Assembly: GCA_946221045.1 (NCBI GenBank)
Contig: CAMIIY010000023.1
Coordinates: 1 to 12,263, forward strand
Direction of reading: 5' to 3'
Length of the DNA stretch: 12,263 bases
Source of the DNA: an uncultured Oceanospirillaceae bacterium
Lineage (GTDB): Bacteria; Pseudomonadota; Gammaproteobacteria; Pseudomonadales; Balneatricaceae
The position numbers and the translations under genes are program-made. The stretch's first letter is position 1, and each line of letters opens with the position of its first letter. Below are positions 6,076 to 12,263 of this stretch, piece by piece. The notes under the pieces are model-generated. The model was not told where the DNA came from. It did no database searches and worked only from the letters and a program-made list of their open reading frames with translations.

Positions 6076-6999
6076 ATGACTACAGCCTTTATCTCTCACG
6101 AGGATTGTGGCCTCCACAATATGGGTCCTGAGCATCCCGAAAGCCCCATTCGCCTGATCGCCATTCGCAAAGTTCTGGAAAAAACAGGCCTTATACAGGA
6201 GCTTGAACAACTGCAGTCCGTGCATATCATGCCCGAACAGATCAAGCTCGCACATGCCGAGCTGCATCAGAAACGACTGGAGATGAAGCTGCCACAAAGC
6301 GGGGTCATCTATACCGATGATGATACGGCGCTCTGCCCGGATTCATTACATGCTGCCAGTCTGGCAGCCGGGTCTGCCGTCATGGCTGTTAACCGGGTAT
6401 TAACCGGCAAAGCGAATAATGCTTTCTGCGCCGTGCGTCCACCCGGTCACCATGCCGAGCACAATCTGCCCATGGGCTTCTGCTTCTACAACAACATTGC
6501 GATTGCCGCCATGCATGCGCTTCAGCAACCCGGGATTGAACGCGTTGCAATCTGTGACTTTGATGTTCATCACGGCAATGGCACCGTTGATATTTTCAAA
6601 GACAAACCCGAAGTATTGGTCTGCTCCACGTTTCAGCATCCTTACTATCCGGAGCGCTACAGTGACATCCTGCGGGACAATATTATCAATTGCCCCATGG
6701 ATGCCCATTCCGGCAGTCAGGTATTTCGTACCCTGGTTGAGTCCAAATGGTTGCCAGCACTGCAGCAGCATAAGCCTGACCTGATCCTTATCTCAGCGGG
6801 ATTCGATGCACACCATGAAGATCCCATGGCAGATATCAAACTGGATGAAGAAGACTATGCCTGGGTGACCCGCCTGCTGTGCGACACAGCTCGCACTTAC
6901 GCCAAAGGCCGGGTGGTTTCGGTACTTGAAGGCGGCTACAACCCGGTATCACTGGCTTTCAGCGTGCAAGCTCATTTAGAGGTTCTGGCAGGTTACTGA
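6076..6999 (+). CDS. Histone-deacetylase-family zinc hydrolase
   Basis: A 307-residue member of the HDAC / acetylpolyamine amidohydrolase / AcuC superfamily, predicted to hydrolyse an acyl-amide bond using one zinc ion. The full catalytic set is visible: the His pair in RPPGHH (His125-His126), DFDVHHGNGT with zinc ligands Asp163 and His165, the third ligand Asp244 in SAGFDAHHEDP, and the transition-state tyrosine Tyr288 in LEGGYN. The FCFYNNIAIAA segment (135-145) is also typical. There is no signal peptide, so it is cytoplasmic. The substrate cannot be told from sequence; acetylated lysines, acetylpolyamines or another small amide are all possible. GTGAG lies 5 bases before the ATG. It stands alone and ends at a terminator shared with the oad operon. 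Confidence 0.93.
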   Translation: MTTAFISHEDCGLHNMGPEHPESPIRLIAIRKVLEKTGLIQELEQLQSVHIMPEQIKLAHAELHQKRLEMKLPQSGVIYTDDDTALCPDSLHAASLAAGSAVMAVNRVLTGKANNAFCAVRPPGHHAEHNLPMGFCFYNNIAIAAMHALQQPGIERVAICDFDVHHGNGTVDIFKDKPEVLVCSTFQHPYYPERYSDILRDNIINCPMDAHSGSQVFRTLVESKWLPALQQHKPDLILISAGFDAHHEDPMADIKLDEEDYAWVTRLLCDTARTYAKGRVVSVLEGGYNPVSLAFSVQAHLEVLAGY

Positions 7000-7011
7000 G
7001 TTACAAACAAC

Positions 7012-7040
7012 AAAAAGGGCTGCCGAGGCAGCCCTTTTTT
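7012..7040. terminator. Bidirectional intrinsic terminator
   Basis: GGGCTGC (7017-7023) and GCAGCCC (7028-7034) form a GC-rich 7-bp stem with a CGAG loop, flanked by A5 on the left and T6 on the right. It lies between convergent stop codons, 12 bases after the deacetylase gene and 13 bases after oadB, and can end both transcripts. Confidence 0.92.
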
Positions 7041-7053
7041 ATGCAGGTTAGAT

Positions 7054-8355
7054 TTAACCCACAAACTTGATCATAACGCCTGCAGCAACTGCAGAACCGA
7101 TAACACCCGCCACGTTTGGACCCATGGCGTGCATCAACAGGAAGTTCTGAGGGTTAGCTTCAAGACCCAGCTTGTTGGATACACGCGCTGCCATTGGCAC
7201 CGCAGATACACCGGCTGAACCGATCAACGGGTTGATAGAATCACCACCCGCCAGCTTATTCATGAATTTAGCCATCAGTACACCACACGCAGTACCAATA
7301 CCAAATGCCACGATACCCAGAGCAAGAATACCAAGAGTCTGGAAGTCCAGGAACTTGTCGGCAGACAGCTTGGAACCAACAGACAGGCCCAGGAAGATGG
7401 TCACAATGTTGATCAGAGCATTCTGAGCTGTATCACTCAGGCGATCCACCACACCACACTCACGCATCAGGTTACCAAAACAGAACATACCCAACAGAGG
7501 TGCCGCATCCGGCAACAAGAGACCTACCAGAACCAGCAGGATGATCGGGAACATGATCTTTTCAGTTTTAGATACATGACGCAGCTGCTTCATGGCAATC
7601 TTACGCTCCGCTTCGGTCGTCAGCGCACGCATGATTGGCGGCTGAATCAGCGGAACAAGGGCCATGTAGGAATAGGCAGCTACAGCAATCGCACCCAACA
7701 GGTGTGGCGCAAGCAATGTCGTCACATAGATCGCTGTTGGACCATCAGCACCACCGATAATACCGATTGCGGCTGCTTCCTGAATATTAAAATCCATAAT
7801 ACCCAGTGCAGTCAGACCCACAGCACCCATCACAGTGGCAAAAATACCAAACTGTGCAGCAGCACCCAGGAACAGCGTCCTTGGGTTAGCCAGCAAAGGC
7901 CCAAAATCGGTCATTGCACCCACGCCCATAAAGATCAGGAGAGGCGCAGCGCCAGAGGCAATTGCAACACTGTAAAAGTTATACATCATGCCGTTGCTGT
8001 AACCAGCATCGGAGGCGATGTTAACGGCAGCCTGATGAGCAGCAGCAGAGGTTGAATGATAGGCATGCAAAATGTCATGCGGATCAATACTGGTGATACT
8101 CAGGGCACCCGCCAGCGCAGACAGCACTTCAGGTTTGGCAAAGTGCACTGCATTTTCTACCGCGGAATACGCGAGGCCCGCTTCCGGGATGTTAGCCATA
8201 ATGCCACCGAAACCAATCGGTACCAGCAGCAAGGGCTCAAAGTTTTTCTTGATTGCCAGGTAGAGTAAACCCAAGCCAACCAGAATCATTATAAACTGAC
8301 CGCCGGAGATGTTGTAAATCCCGGAAGCCGTCCATAGCTGGAGCAACTTATCCAT
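7054..8355 (-). CDS. oadB: Oxaloacetate decarboxylase beta subunit, Na+ channel OadB
   Basis: OadB is the membrane subunit that decarboxylates carboxybiotin and exports Na+. At 433 residues it equals the usual enterobacterial length and contains many membrane-spanning segments. The key motif [10 protein letters not shown] (201-210) carries Asp204, which corresponds to the essential Na+-binding Asp203 of Klebsiella. [16 protein letters not shown] (375-390) and [12 protein letters not shown] (411-422) are the other conserved Na+-pathway blocks. The soluble-looking stretch at about 70-122 is shared with Klebsiella-type OadB, as far as I recall, and is not a new insertion. It begins 12 bases after oadA with GGG 9 bases before the ATG, and is the last gene of oadGAB. 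Confidence 0.97.
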   Translation of the reverse strand: MDKLLQLWTASGIYNISGGQFIMILVGLGLLYLAIKKNFEPLLLVPIGFGGIMANIPEAGLAYSAVENAVHFAKPEVLSALAGALSITSIDPHDILHAYHSTSAAAHQAAVNIASDAGYSNGMMYNFYSVAIASGAAPLLIFMGVGAMTDFGPLLANPRTLFLGAAAQFGIFATVMGAVGLTALGIMDFNIQEAAAIGIIGGADGPTAIYVTTLLAPHLLGAIAVAAYSYMALVPLIQPPIMRALTTEAERKIAMKQLRHVSKTEKIMFPIILLVLVGLLLPDAAPLLGMFCFGNLMRECGVVDRLSDTAQNALINIVTIFLGLSVGSKLSADKFLDFQTLGILALGIVAFGIGTACGVLMAKFMNKLAGGDSINPLIGSAGVSAVPMAARVSNKLGLEANPQNFLLMHAMGPNVAGVIGSAVAAGVMIKFVG

Positions 8356-8367
8356 TGATTTAAACCC

Positions 8368-10149
8368 TTACGCCAGAGTCAGCAGGCTGTCACCAACCTG
8401 TACAGAGTCGCCTTCTTTAACGTCAACAGAAACAACGGTGCCGGCACGTGCAGCACGTACCTCAGTTTCCATCTTCATCGCTTCCAGTACTACCAGAACA
8501 TCTCCTTCCTGAACGGCCTGTCCAGCAGCCACTTCAACTTTCCAGATGTTACCGGCCAGCGGTGCCGGAACCGCTTCAGCTTCACCAGCAGGCGCTGCAG
8601 CAGGAGCCGCCGGAGCAGCAGCCGGTGCTACCGCAGTCACATCGCCACCTTCAGCAACCTGAACAACGTAGCTCTGTCCGTTAACAGTGATAGTGTAAGT
8701 TTGTGGGCCTGAAGATTTAGGTGCAGCCATTGCTTGTGCGTCCTCTAAAGTCGGTGCGGGTTCGAATGCGTCCGGGTTGCCACGGTTCTCAAGGAATTTG
8801 AGACCAATCTGCGGAAACAGCGCATATGTCAGAACATCGTCAATTTCGTTTTCGCCAGTGGTCAGGGCGATACCTTTTTCTGCAGCAATACCCCGCAGCT
8901 CACCCACCAGCTTATCCATTTCAGCTTCCAGCAGATCAGCCGGACGACAGGTAATAGCTTCACCACCGTCCAGAACACGTGCCTGAAGTTCAGCATTGTA
9001 AGGCGCTGGGGCAGCACCGTACTCGCCTTTCAGAATGCCCTGAACTTCTTTAGAAATGGTTTTATAACGCTCACCCATCAGCACGTTAATAACGGCCTGA
9101 GTACCCACGATCTGTGACGTTGGTGTCACCAGCGGGATGTAGCCCAGGTCTTCACGTACACGTGGGATTTCAGCCAGTACTTCATCAAACTTGTCAGAAG
9201 CACCCTGCTCTTTCAGCTGATTTTCCATGTTGGTCAACATGCCACCCGGTACCTGAGCAACCAGAATTCGGGAGTCAGTACCACGCAGCGAGCCTTCGAA
9301 CTTGGCATATTTCTTACGTACAGCTCGGAAATACGCTGCAATTTCTTCCAACTGATTCAGATCCAGACCCGTATCACGCTCAGTACCCGCCAATGCTGCA
9401 ACAACAGACTCGGTAGAGGTATGACCATAGGTCATGGACATAGAAGAGATCGCGGTATCTACACGGTCAATACCGGCTTCACAAGACTTCAGGATTGTCA
9501 TATCAGACAGACCAGAGGTCGCGTGGGCATGCAGTTGCACTTCCAGCTGGGTCTGGGCTTTCAGACGGGATACCAGATCAAACGCATCGTAAGGGGTCAG
9601 AATGCCTGACATATCCTTGATATTGATGGAATCTGCGCCCATGTCTTCCAGAGTTTTTGCATAGTCCACCCACATATCAATGGTATGAACAGGACTCTTG
9701 GTATAAGAAATAGTGCCCTGAGCATGCTTACCAGTGCCTTTAACAGCCTTAATGGCCGTTTCCAGGTTACGGGGATCGTTCATCGCATCAAAGATACGGA
9801 ATACGTCCACGCCATTGGTAGCAGCACGCTCAACGAATTTATTTACCACATCGTCAGCATAGTGACGGTAGCCCAGCAGGTTCTGACCTCGCAGCAGCAT
9901 CTGCTGTTTGGTATTTGGCATTGCCTGTTTCAGGAGACGAATGCGCTCCCAGGGGTCTTCACCAATAAAACGGATACAGGAGTCAAAGGTTGCTCCGCCC
10001 CAGCTTTCCAGGGACCAGTATCCAACTTTGTCCAGTTTTTCAGCGATGGGTAGCATATCTTCAATTCGCAGACGAGTTGCGAACAGAGACTGATGGGCGT
10101 CACGCAGAACCACATCAGTAATGCCAAGAGGTTTTTTTGCATCGGTCAT
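8368..10149 (-). CDS. oadA: Oxaloacetate decarboxylase alpha subunit OadA
   Basis: OadA transfers the carboxyl group of oxaloacetate to its own biotin, releasing pyruvate. The 593 residues comprise a carboxyltransferase TIM barrel (about 8-270) with Asp17, the catalytic Lys178 in NIKDM and metal ligands His207 and His209 in LHAHA. A PYC/OADA conserved domain follows (about 295-490), then an Ala-Pro linker (about 505-528) and a biotinyl domain (about 528-593) with Lys559 in the EAMKMET motif as the biotin site. Pyruvate carboxylase subunit B has a related layout, but here the flanking oadG and oadB settle the assignment. The soluble subunit is held to the membrane by OadG. Only a weak AAGG precedes the ATG. 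Confidence 0.97.
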   Translation of the reverse strand: MTDAKKPLGITDVVLRDAHQSLFATRLRIEDMLPIAEKLDKVGYWSLESWGGATFDSCIRFIGEDPWERIRLLKQAMPNTKQQMLLRGQNLLGYRHYADDVVNKFVERAATNGVDVFRIFDAMNDPRNLETAIKAVKGTGKHAQGTISYTKSPVHTIDMWVDYAKTLEDMGADSINIKDMSGILTPYDAFDLVSRLKAQTQLEVQLHAHATSGLSDMTILKSCEAGIDRVDTAISSMSMTYGHTSTESVVAALAGTERDTGLDLNQLEEIAAYFRAVRKKYAKFEGSLRGTDSRILVAQVPGGMLTNMENQLKEQGASDKFDEVLAEIPRVREDLGYIPLVTPTSQIVGTQAVINVLMGERYKTISKEVQGILKGEYGAAPAPYNAELQARVLDGGEAITCRPADLLEAEMDKLVGELRGIAAEKGIALTTGENEIDDVLTYALFPQIGLKFLENRGNPDAFEPAPTLEDAQAMAAPKSSGPQTYTITVNGQSYVVQVAEGGDVTAVAPAAAPAAPAAAPAGEAEAVPAPLAGNIWKVEVAAGQAVQEGDVLVVLEAMKMETEVRAARAGTVVSVDVKEGDSVQVGDSLLTLA

Positions 10150-10201
10150 GGGAAATGGCCTTTTTTATATGCTTTTGCAGTTTATTCTTCTAAATGACAG
10201 A

Positions 10202-10444
10202 TTATTTGCCGAGATATTTATGCACAGCAGCTGTCATCACAGCGATCAGTTCATCCTGATTATTTCCTGCTGCCGCTGCCGCAGCTACCGGCTTCTTTTT
10301 CGGTATAGGCGGCGCTTCAGGAAATAATTTACTTACCAACTTAGACATGTAAGTGGTAGCGATGACGAGCAAAGTCAGAAAAACAGCGACAAAGCCCATG
10401 CCGAAGACCAACAAAGACAGGCCTTCTGAAAGCAGATTATCCAT
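10202..10444 (-). CDS. oadG: Oxaloacetate decarboxylase gamma subunit OadG
   Basis: OadG is a small single-span membrane protein that anchors OadA to OadB. The 80-residue sequence has one N-terminal membrane helix (about 10-32), the MSKLVSKLFP segment after it, a Pro/Lys and Ala-rich linker (about 43-60), and a C-terminal helix ending HKYLGK that should bind OadA. Only one histidine (His75) is present near the C-terminus, whereas the Klebsiella subunit has several that help bind zinc. A good AAGGAG lies about 10 bases before the ATG. It is first in the oadGAB operon. Confidence 0.93.
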   Translation of the reverse strand: MDNLLSEGLSLLVFGMGFVAVFLTLLVIATTYMSKLVSKLFPEAPPIPKKKPVAAAAAAGNNQDELIAVMTAAVHKYLGK

Positions 10445-10500
10445 CGAATGGGTGCTCCTTTTTATGTCCCCAGTTGCCAGATGAACGGGCTTTTGGCCCT

Positions 10501-10517
10501 GATAACGACATGTTATC
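10501..10517. repeat. Inverted repeat in the oad leader
   Basis: GATAAC and GTTATC are perfect 6-base arms with a 5-base spacer, located about 32-48 bases downstream of the predicted oad start site. It may be an operator or a leader hairpin; no known regulator is recognised. Confidence 0.35.
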
Positions 10518-10555
10518 TCACACCTGACAGATGTTCTGGTTTTAGATGGACCCCA

Positions 10556-10584
10556 ATTAAACCCGAATTTACAACCTCAGGCAA
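10556..10584 (-). promoter_or_regulatory. Candidate sigma-70 promoter of oadGAB
   Basis: On the minus strand TTGCCT (-35), a 17-base spacer and TTTAAT (-10) match the consensus at four and four of six positions, with ideal spacing. Transcription would start near 10549, leaving a leader of about 105 bases before oadG. Confidence 0.45.
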
Positions 10585-10663
10585 CACAGACAAATCACTT
10601 TATTTATCAGCAGGAATGGCGAAATTTGACTCTTTTCGCTGTATTTTTACTACAAAAAAACAC

Positions 10664-12130
10664 CTACTTTTTGGTCGCTTCGGGCCTGAAAACCCTGATA
10701 TTACTGAAACCTTTTTCTTGTAGTTGCTGCGCCTGAAGCTGACTCATAACGCCTTTTTCGCAGTACAGCAGGTATTCTTTTGTTTTATCCAGTGTCTCTG
10801 CAGTCTGATCCAGTTGATAAAAAGGGATCGACAAAACTGTACACCCTGGCATATTCAGAGGCTTCTTCTCTTGCTCGTGGGGAGCACGTACATCCACGAT
10901 CACCTGATTTTCACCCACTTTAGTCAACGCTTCGATGTCGGTATGTACCGTCACATTCTCAACAATGTCATCAATACTGATCACTTCACAGCGCTCAATG
11001 GCCCGGATCAGCACATCATCATCAAAGCAGGCTTCTTCCTTTTCAACACGCTCACGCTTGGCATGGGTGGTTGGCTTATCCGAAATTACGCCACAGTATT
11101 CCGGCATGCTGCTGGCGAACTCAAACGCACCCAGCTTGCGGGTAATATCAACAATGTCCTGCTTATCCATGGTAATCAAAGGACGAATAACCAGTTTACT
11201 GGTCGCTGAATCAATCAGCGCGAGGTTCGGAAGTGTCTGACTTGATACCTGAGCAATGCTTTCTCCGGTGACCAGAGCATCAATCCCCATCTTGTCCGCC
11301 ACCTGCTCAGCCGCACGCATCATCATGCGTTTCAGAATGACCCCCATATGGGAGTTATCAACGCTCTGCAGAATCTCGCCCACAACCTCATCAAAAGGCA
11401 CTGTAATAAATTTTACGCGCGCGGAAGAACCAAACTTTTGCCAAAGATAGAGTGCAACCTGCTTAACGCCGATCTCATGAGCATGGCCACCCAGATTAAA
11501 GAACAGAAAATGTGTTTTACATCCACGCCGCATAGTCATATAGCTGGCAACAATGGAGTCAAAGCCGCCAGAGATAAGAGAGAGGGTTGCTTCCTGTGTC
11601 CCCAGTGGAAATCCACCTTGCCCCGGGTAAGTATTGGTCACAACAAACAGTTTGTCGTTGTTGATTTCCAGATCTACAAACAGATCGGGTTTGTGTACAT
11701 CAACGCCAGCAGCCTCAGAGTGCTGTCTCAAGCCACCACCCACATAACGCTCAACATCAATTGAGCGAAACTCGTGTTTACCGCTGCGTTTGACACGTAC
11801 TTTGAAGGTTTTGCCTTTCAGGCGTTCAGCATACGCTGTGAAAGCATGTTCATAGATCTCCTGAAAATCACCCAACGGATACTCAGTAACCTCAACATAG
11901 CTGTGGATGCCAGGTGTGCGGCCCAGCAGATCAACAATACTTTGGGTCAGAGCTTCATTCTGATCCGGACAGACCACTTCGACCTTATCCCAATGCCCTG
12001 CCACTTTAATATTTTCGTCATAGCGCAATAGCATATTCTGCAAATTGCTACGCAGACGCTGGATCAGTCGCTTACGAACAGGCCGGCTTTTTACAGTGAT
12101 TTCTGGAAACAAACGAACAATAAATTTCAT
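10664..12130 (-). CDS. thiI: tRNA sulfurtransferase ThiI, rhodanese-containing
   Basis: ThiI makes 4-thiouridine at position 8 of tRNAs and, in the long form, also supplies sulfur for the thiamine thiazole. At 488 residues it has the long-form length. Domains in order are an N-terminal ferredoxin-like region and THUMP (about 1-165), a PP-loop adenylation domain with SGGFDS (187-192), and a C-terminal rhodanese domain (about 400-488). The two redox cysteines expected from E. coli are present: Cys346 in PEYCGVIS and Cys457 in LLYCEKG, the persulfide carrier. The start MKFIVRLFPEIT matches the family N-terminus, although no strong ribosome binding site precedes it. A tRNA-Arg(ACG) gene lies upstream on the same strand. 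Confidence 0.97.
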   Translation of the reverse strand: MKFIVRLFPEITVKSRPVRKRLIQRLRSNLQNMLLRYDENIKVAGHWDKVEVVCPDQNEALTQSIVDLLGRTPGIHSYVEVTEYPLGDFQEIYEHAFTAYAERLKGKTFKVRVKRSGKHEFRSIDVERYVGGGLRQHSEAAGVDVHKPDLFVDLEINNDKLFVVTNTYPGQGGFPLGTQEATLSLISGGFDSIVASYMTMRRGCKTHFLFFNLGGHAHEIGVKQVALYLWQKFGSSARVKFITVPFDEVVGEILQSVDNSHMGVILKRMMMRAAEQVADKMGIDALVTGESIAQVSSQTLPNLALIDSATSKLVIRPLITMDKQDIVDITRKLGAFEFASSMPEYCGVISDKPTTHAKRERVEKEEACFDDDVLIRAIERCEVISIDDIVENVTVHTDIEALTKVGENQVIVDVRAPHEQEKKPLNMPGCTVLSIPFYQLDQTAETLDKTKEYLLYCEKGVMSQLQAQQLQEKGFSNIRVFRPEATKK

Positions 12131-12172
12131 TGCGGGATACCGGCTGCGTGATGATATTCAGAAAAGCCGCCG

Positions 12173-12178
12173 ATTATA
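12173..12178 (-). promoter_or_regulatory. Consensus -10 box upstream of thiI
   Basis: TATAAT on the minus strand lies 42 bases before the thiI start codon. A good -35 at 16-18 bases upstream could not be found, so only the -10 element is supported. Transcription may also come from the upstream tRNA gene. Confidence 0.4.
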
Positions 12179-12211
12179 ATGATTCTGCAAAGGGATATAC
12201 AGTCAGATAAG

Positions 12212-12263
12212 TGGCGCGCCCGGCACGATTCGAACGTGCGACCGCCTGGTTCGTAGCCAGGTA
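12212..12263 (-). tRNA. tRNA-Arg, anticodon ACG (5' part outside window)
   Basis: Read on the minus strand, the 3' portion of a tRNA is present: anticodon stem CCTGG/CCAGG around loop CTACGAA with anticodon ACG, the T arm GCACG-TTCGAAT-CGTGC, the acceptor strand CGGGCGC, discriminator G and an encoded CCA ending at 12212. The D arm and 5' acceptor strand lie beyond the window edge. An ACG anticodon (read as ICG after deamination) is the major bacterial tRNA for CGN codons. Confidence 0.93.

Larger units (their letters stand above)
10445..10663 (-). other. oad operon leader and promoter region
   Basis: These 219 bases separate thiI from oadG on the same strand. They contain the promoter given separately and then two small dyads in the likely leader: GATAAC-N5-GTTATC (10501-10517) and a GGGC/GCCC hairpin with a short loop (about 10487-10499). 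I see no clear terminator for thiI, so read-through from thiI into oad is possible. Confidence 0.5.

Noticed and set aside
8000..8146. Stretch at residues 70-122 of OadB considered as a novel insertion
   Set aside because: OadB proteins of the Klebsiella type have the same total length and a comparable segment.
7280..8160. Long plus-strand open frames opposite oadB and oadA
   Set aside because: These are shadows of strongly conserved minus-strand genes with no recognisable protein features.
10630..10663. Possible thiI terminator
   Set aside because: Only weak GCGAAA/TTTCGC pairing is present, and no T-run follows it in the right place.

Overview
The window looks like chromosomal DNA of a motile, probably marine, gammaproteobacterium. 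An Oceanospirillales-like or Pseudomonas/Vibrio-like relative is my inference, from three things: a cheR-cheV / flgA-flgM-flgN arrangement, a sodium-pumping oxaloacetate decarboxylase in oadGAB order, and a long ThiI with a rhodanese domain. Base composition and codon use look even throughout. I see no transposase, integrase, phage gene or CRISPR array, so this reads as core genome and not as an island.

Layout. (1) Positions 1-3549 are a flagellar/chemotaxis block. cheV and cheR run leftward and flgA, flgM and flgN run rightward, with a candidate sigma-54 site before cheV and a very good sigma-28 (FliA) promoter before flgM. (2) A tRNA-Arg(CCT) with its own strong promoter follows at 3613-3689. 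After it come 266 gene-free bases with an AT-rich patch, then a small DUF2061 membrane protein at 3956-4177. (3) A leftward 532-residue receiver-TPR protein (4166-5764) overlaps the DUF2061 gene tail to tail. Its receiver domain has lost the phosphoacceptor aspartate. (4) The 311-base gap 5765-6075 holds a minus-strand terminator-like hairpin, a possible promoter for a roughly 70-nt RNA, and a perfect 14-bp palindrome. (5) A rightward histone-deacetylase-family hydrolase (6076-6999) ends at a bidirectional terminator shared with the convergent oad operon. (6) oadG-oadA-oadB (10444 down to 7054) encode the membrane oxaloacetate decarboxylase Na+ pump. (7) thiI (12130-10664) and the 3' part of a tRNA-Arg(ACG) on the minus strand close the window.

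How the genes work together. FlgA (P-ring assembly), FlgM (anti-sigma-28) and FlgN (hook-junction chaperone) build and time the flagellum, while CheV and CheR couple and adapt chemoreceptors. FlgM holds back FliA until the hook is complete, and the FliA site before flgM closes that feedback loop. OadGAB turns oxaloacetate into pyruvate and CO2 and exports Na+. ThiI serves tRNA 4-thiouridine and thiamine thiazole synthesis.

I found no convincing wholly new multi-gene system. The parts most worth a second look are the degenerate receiver-TPR protein and the structured intergenic region just upstream of it.
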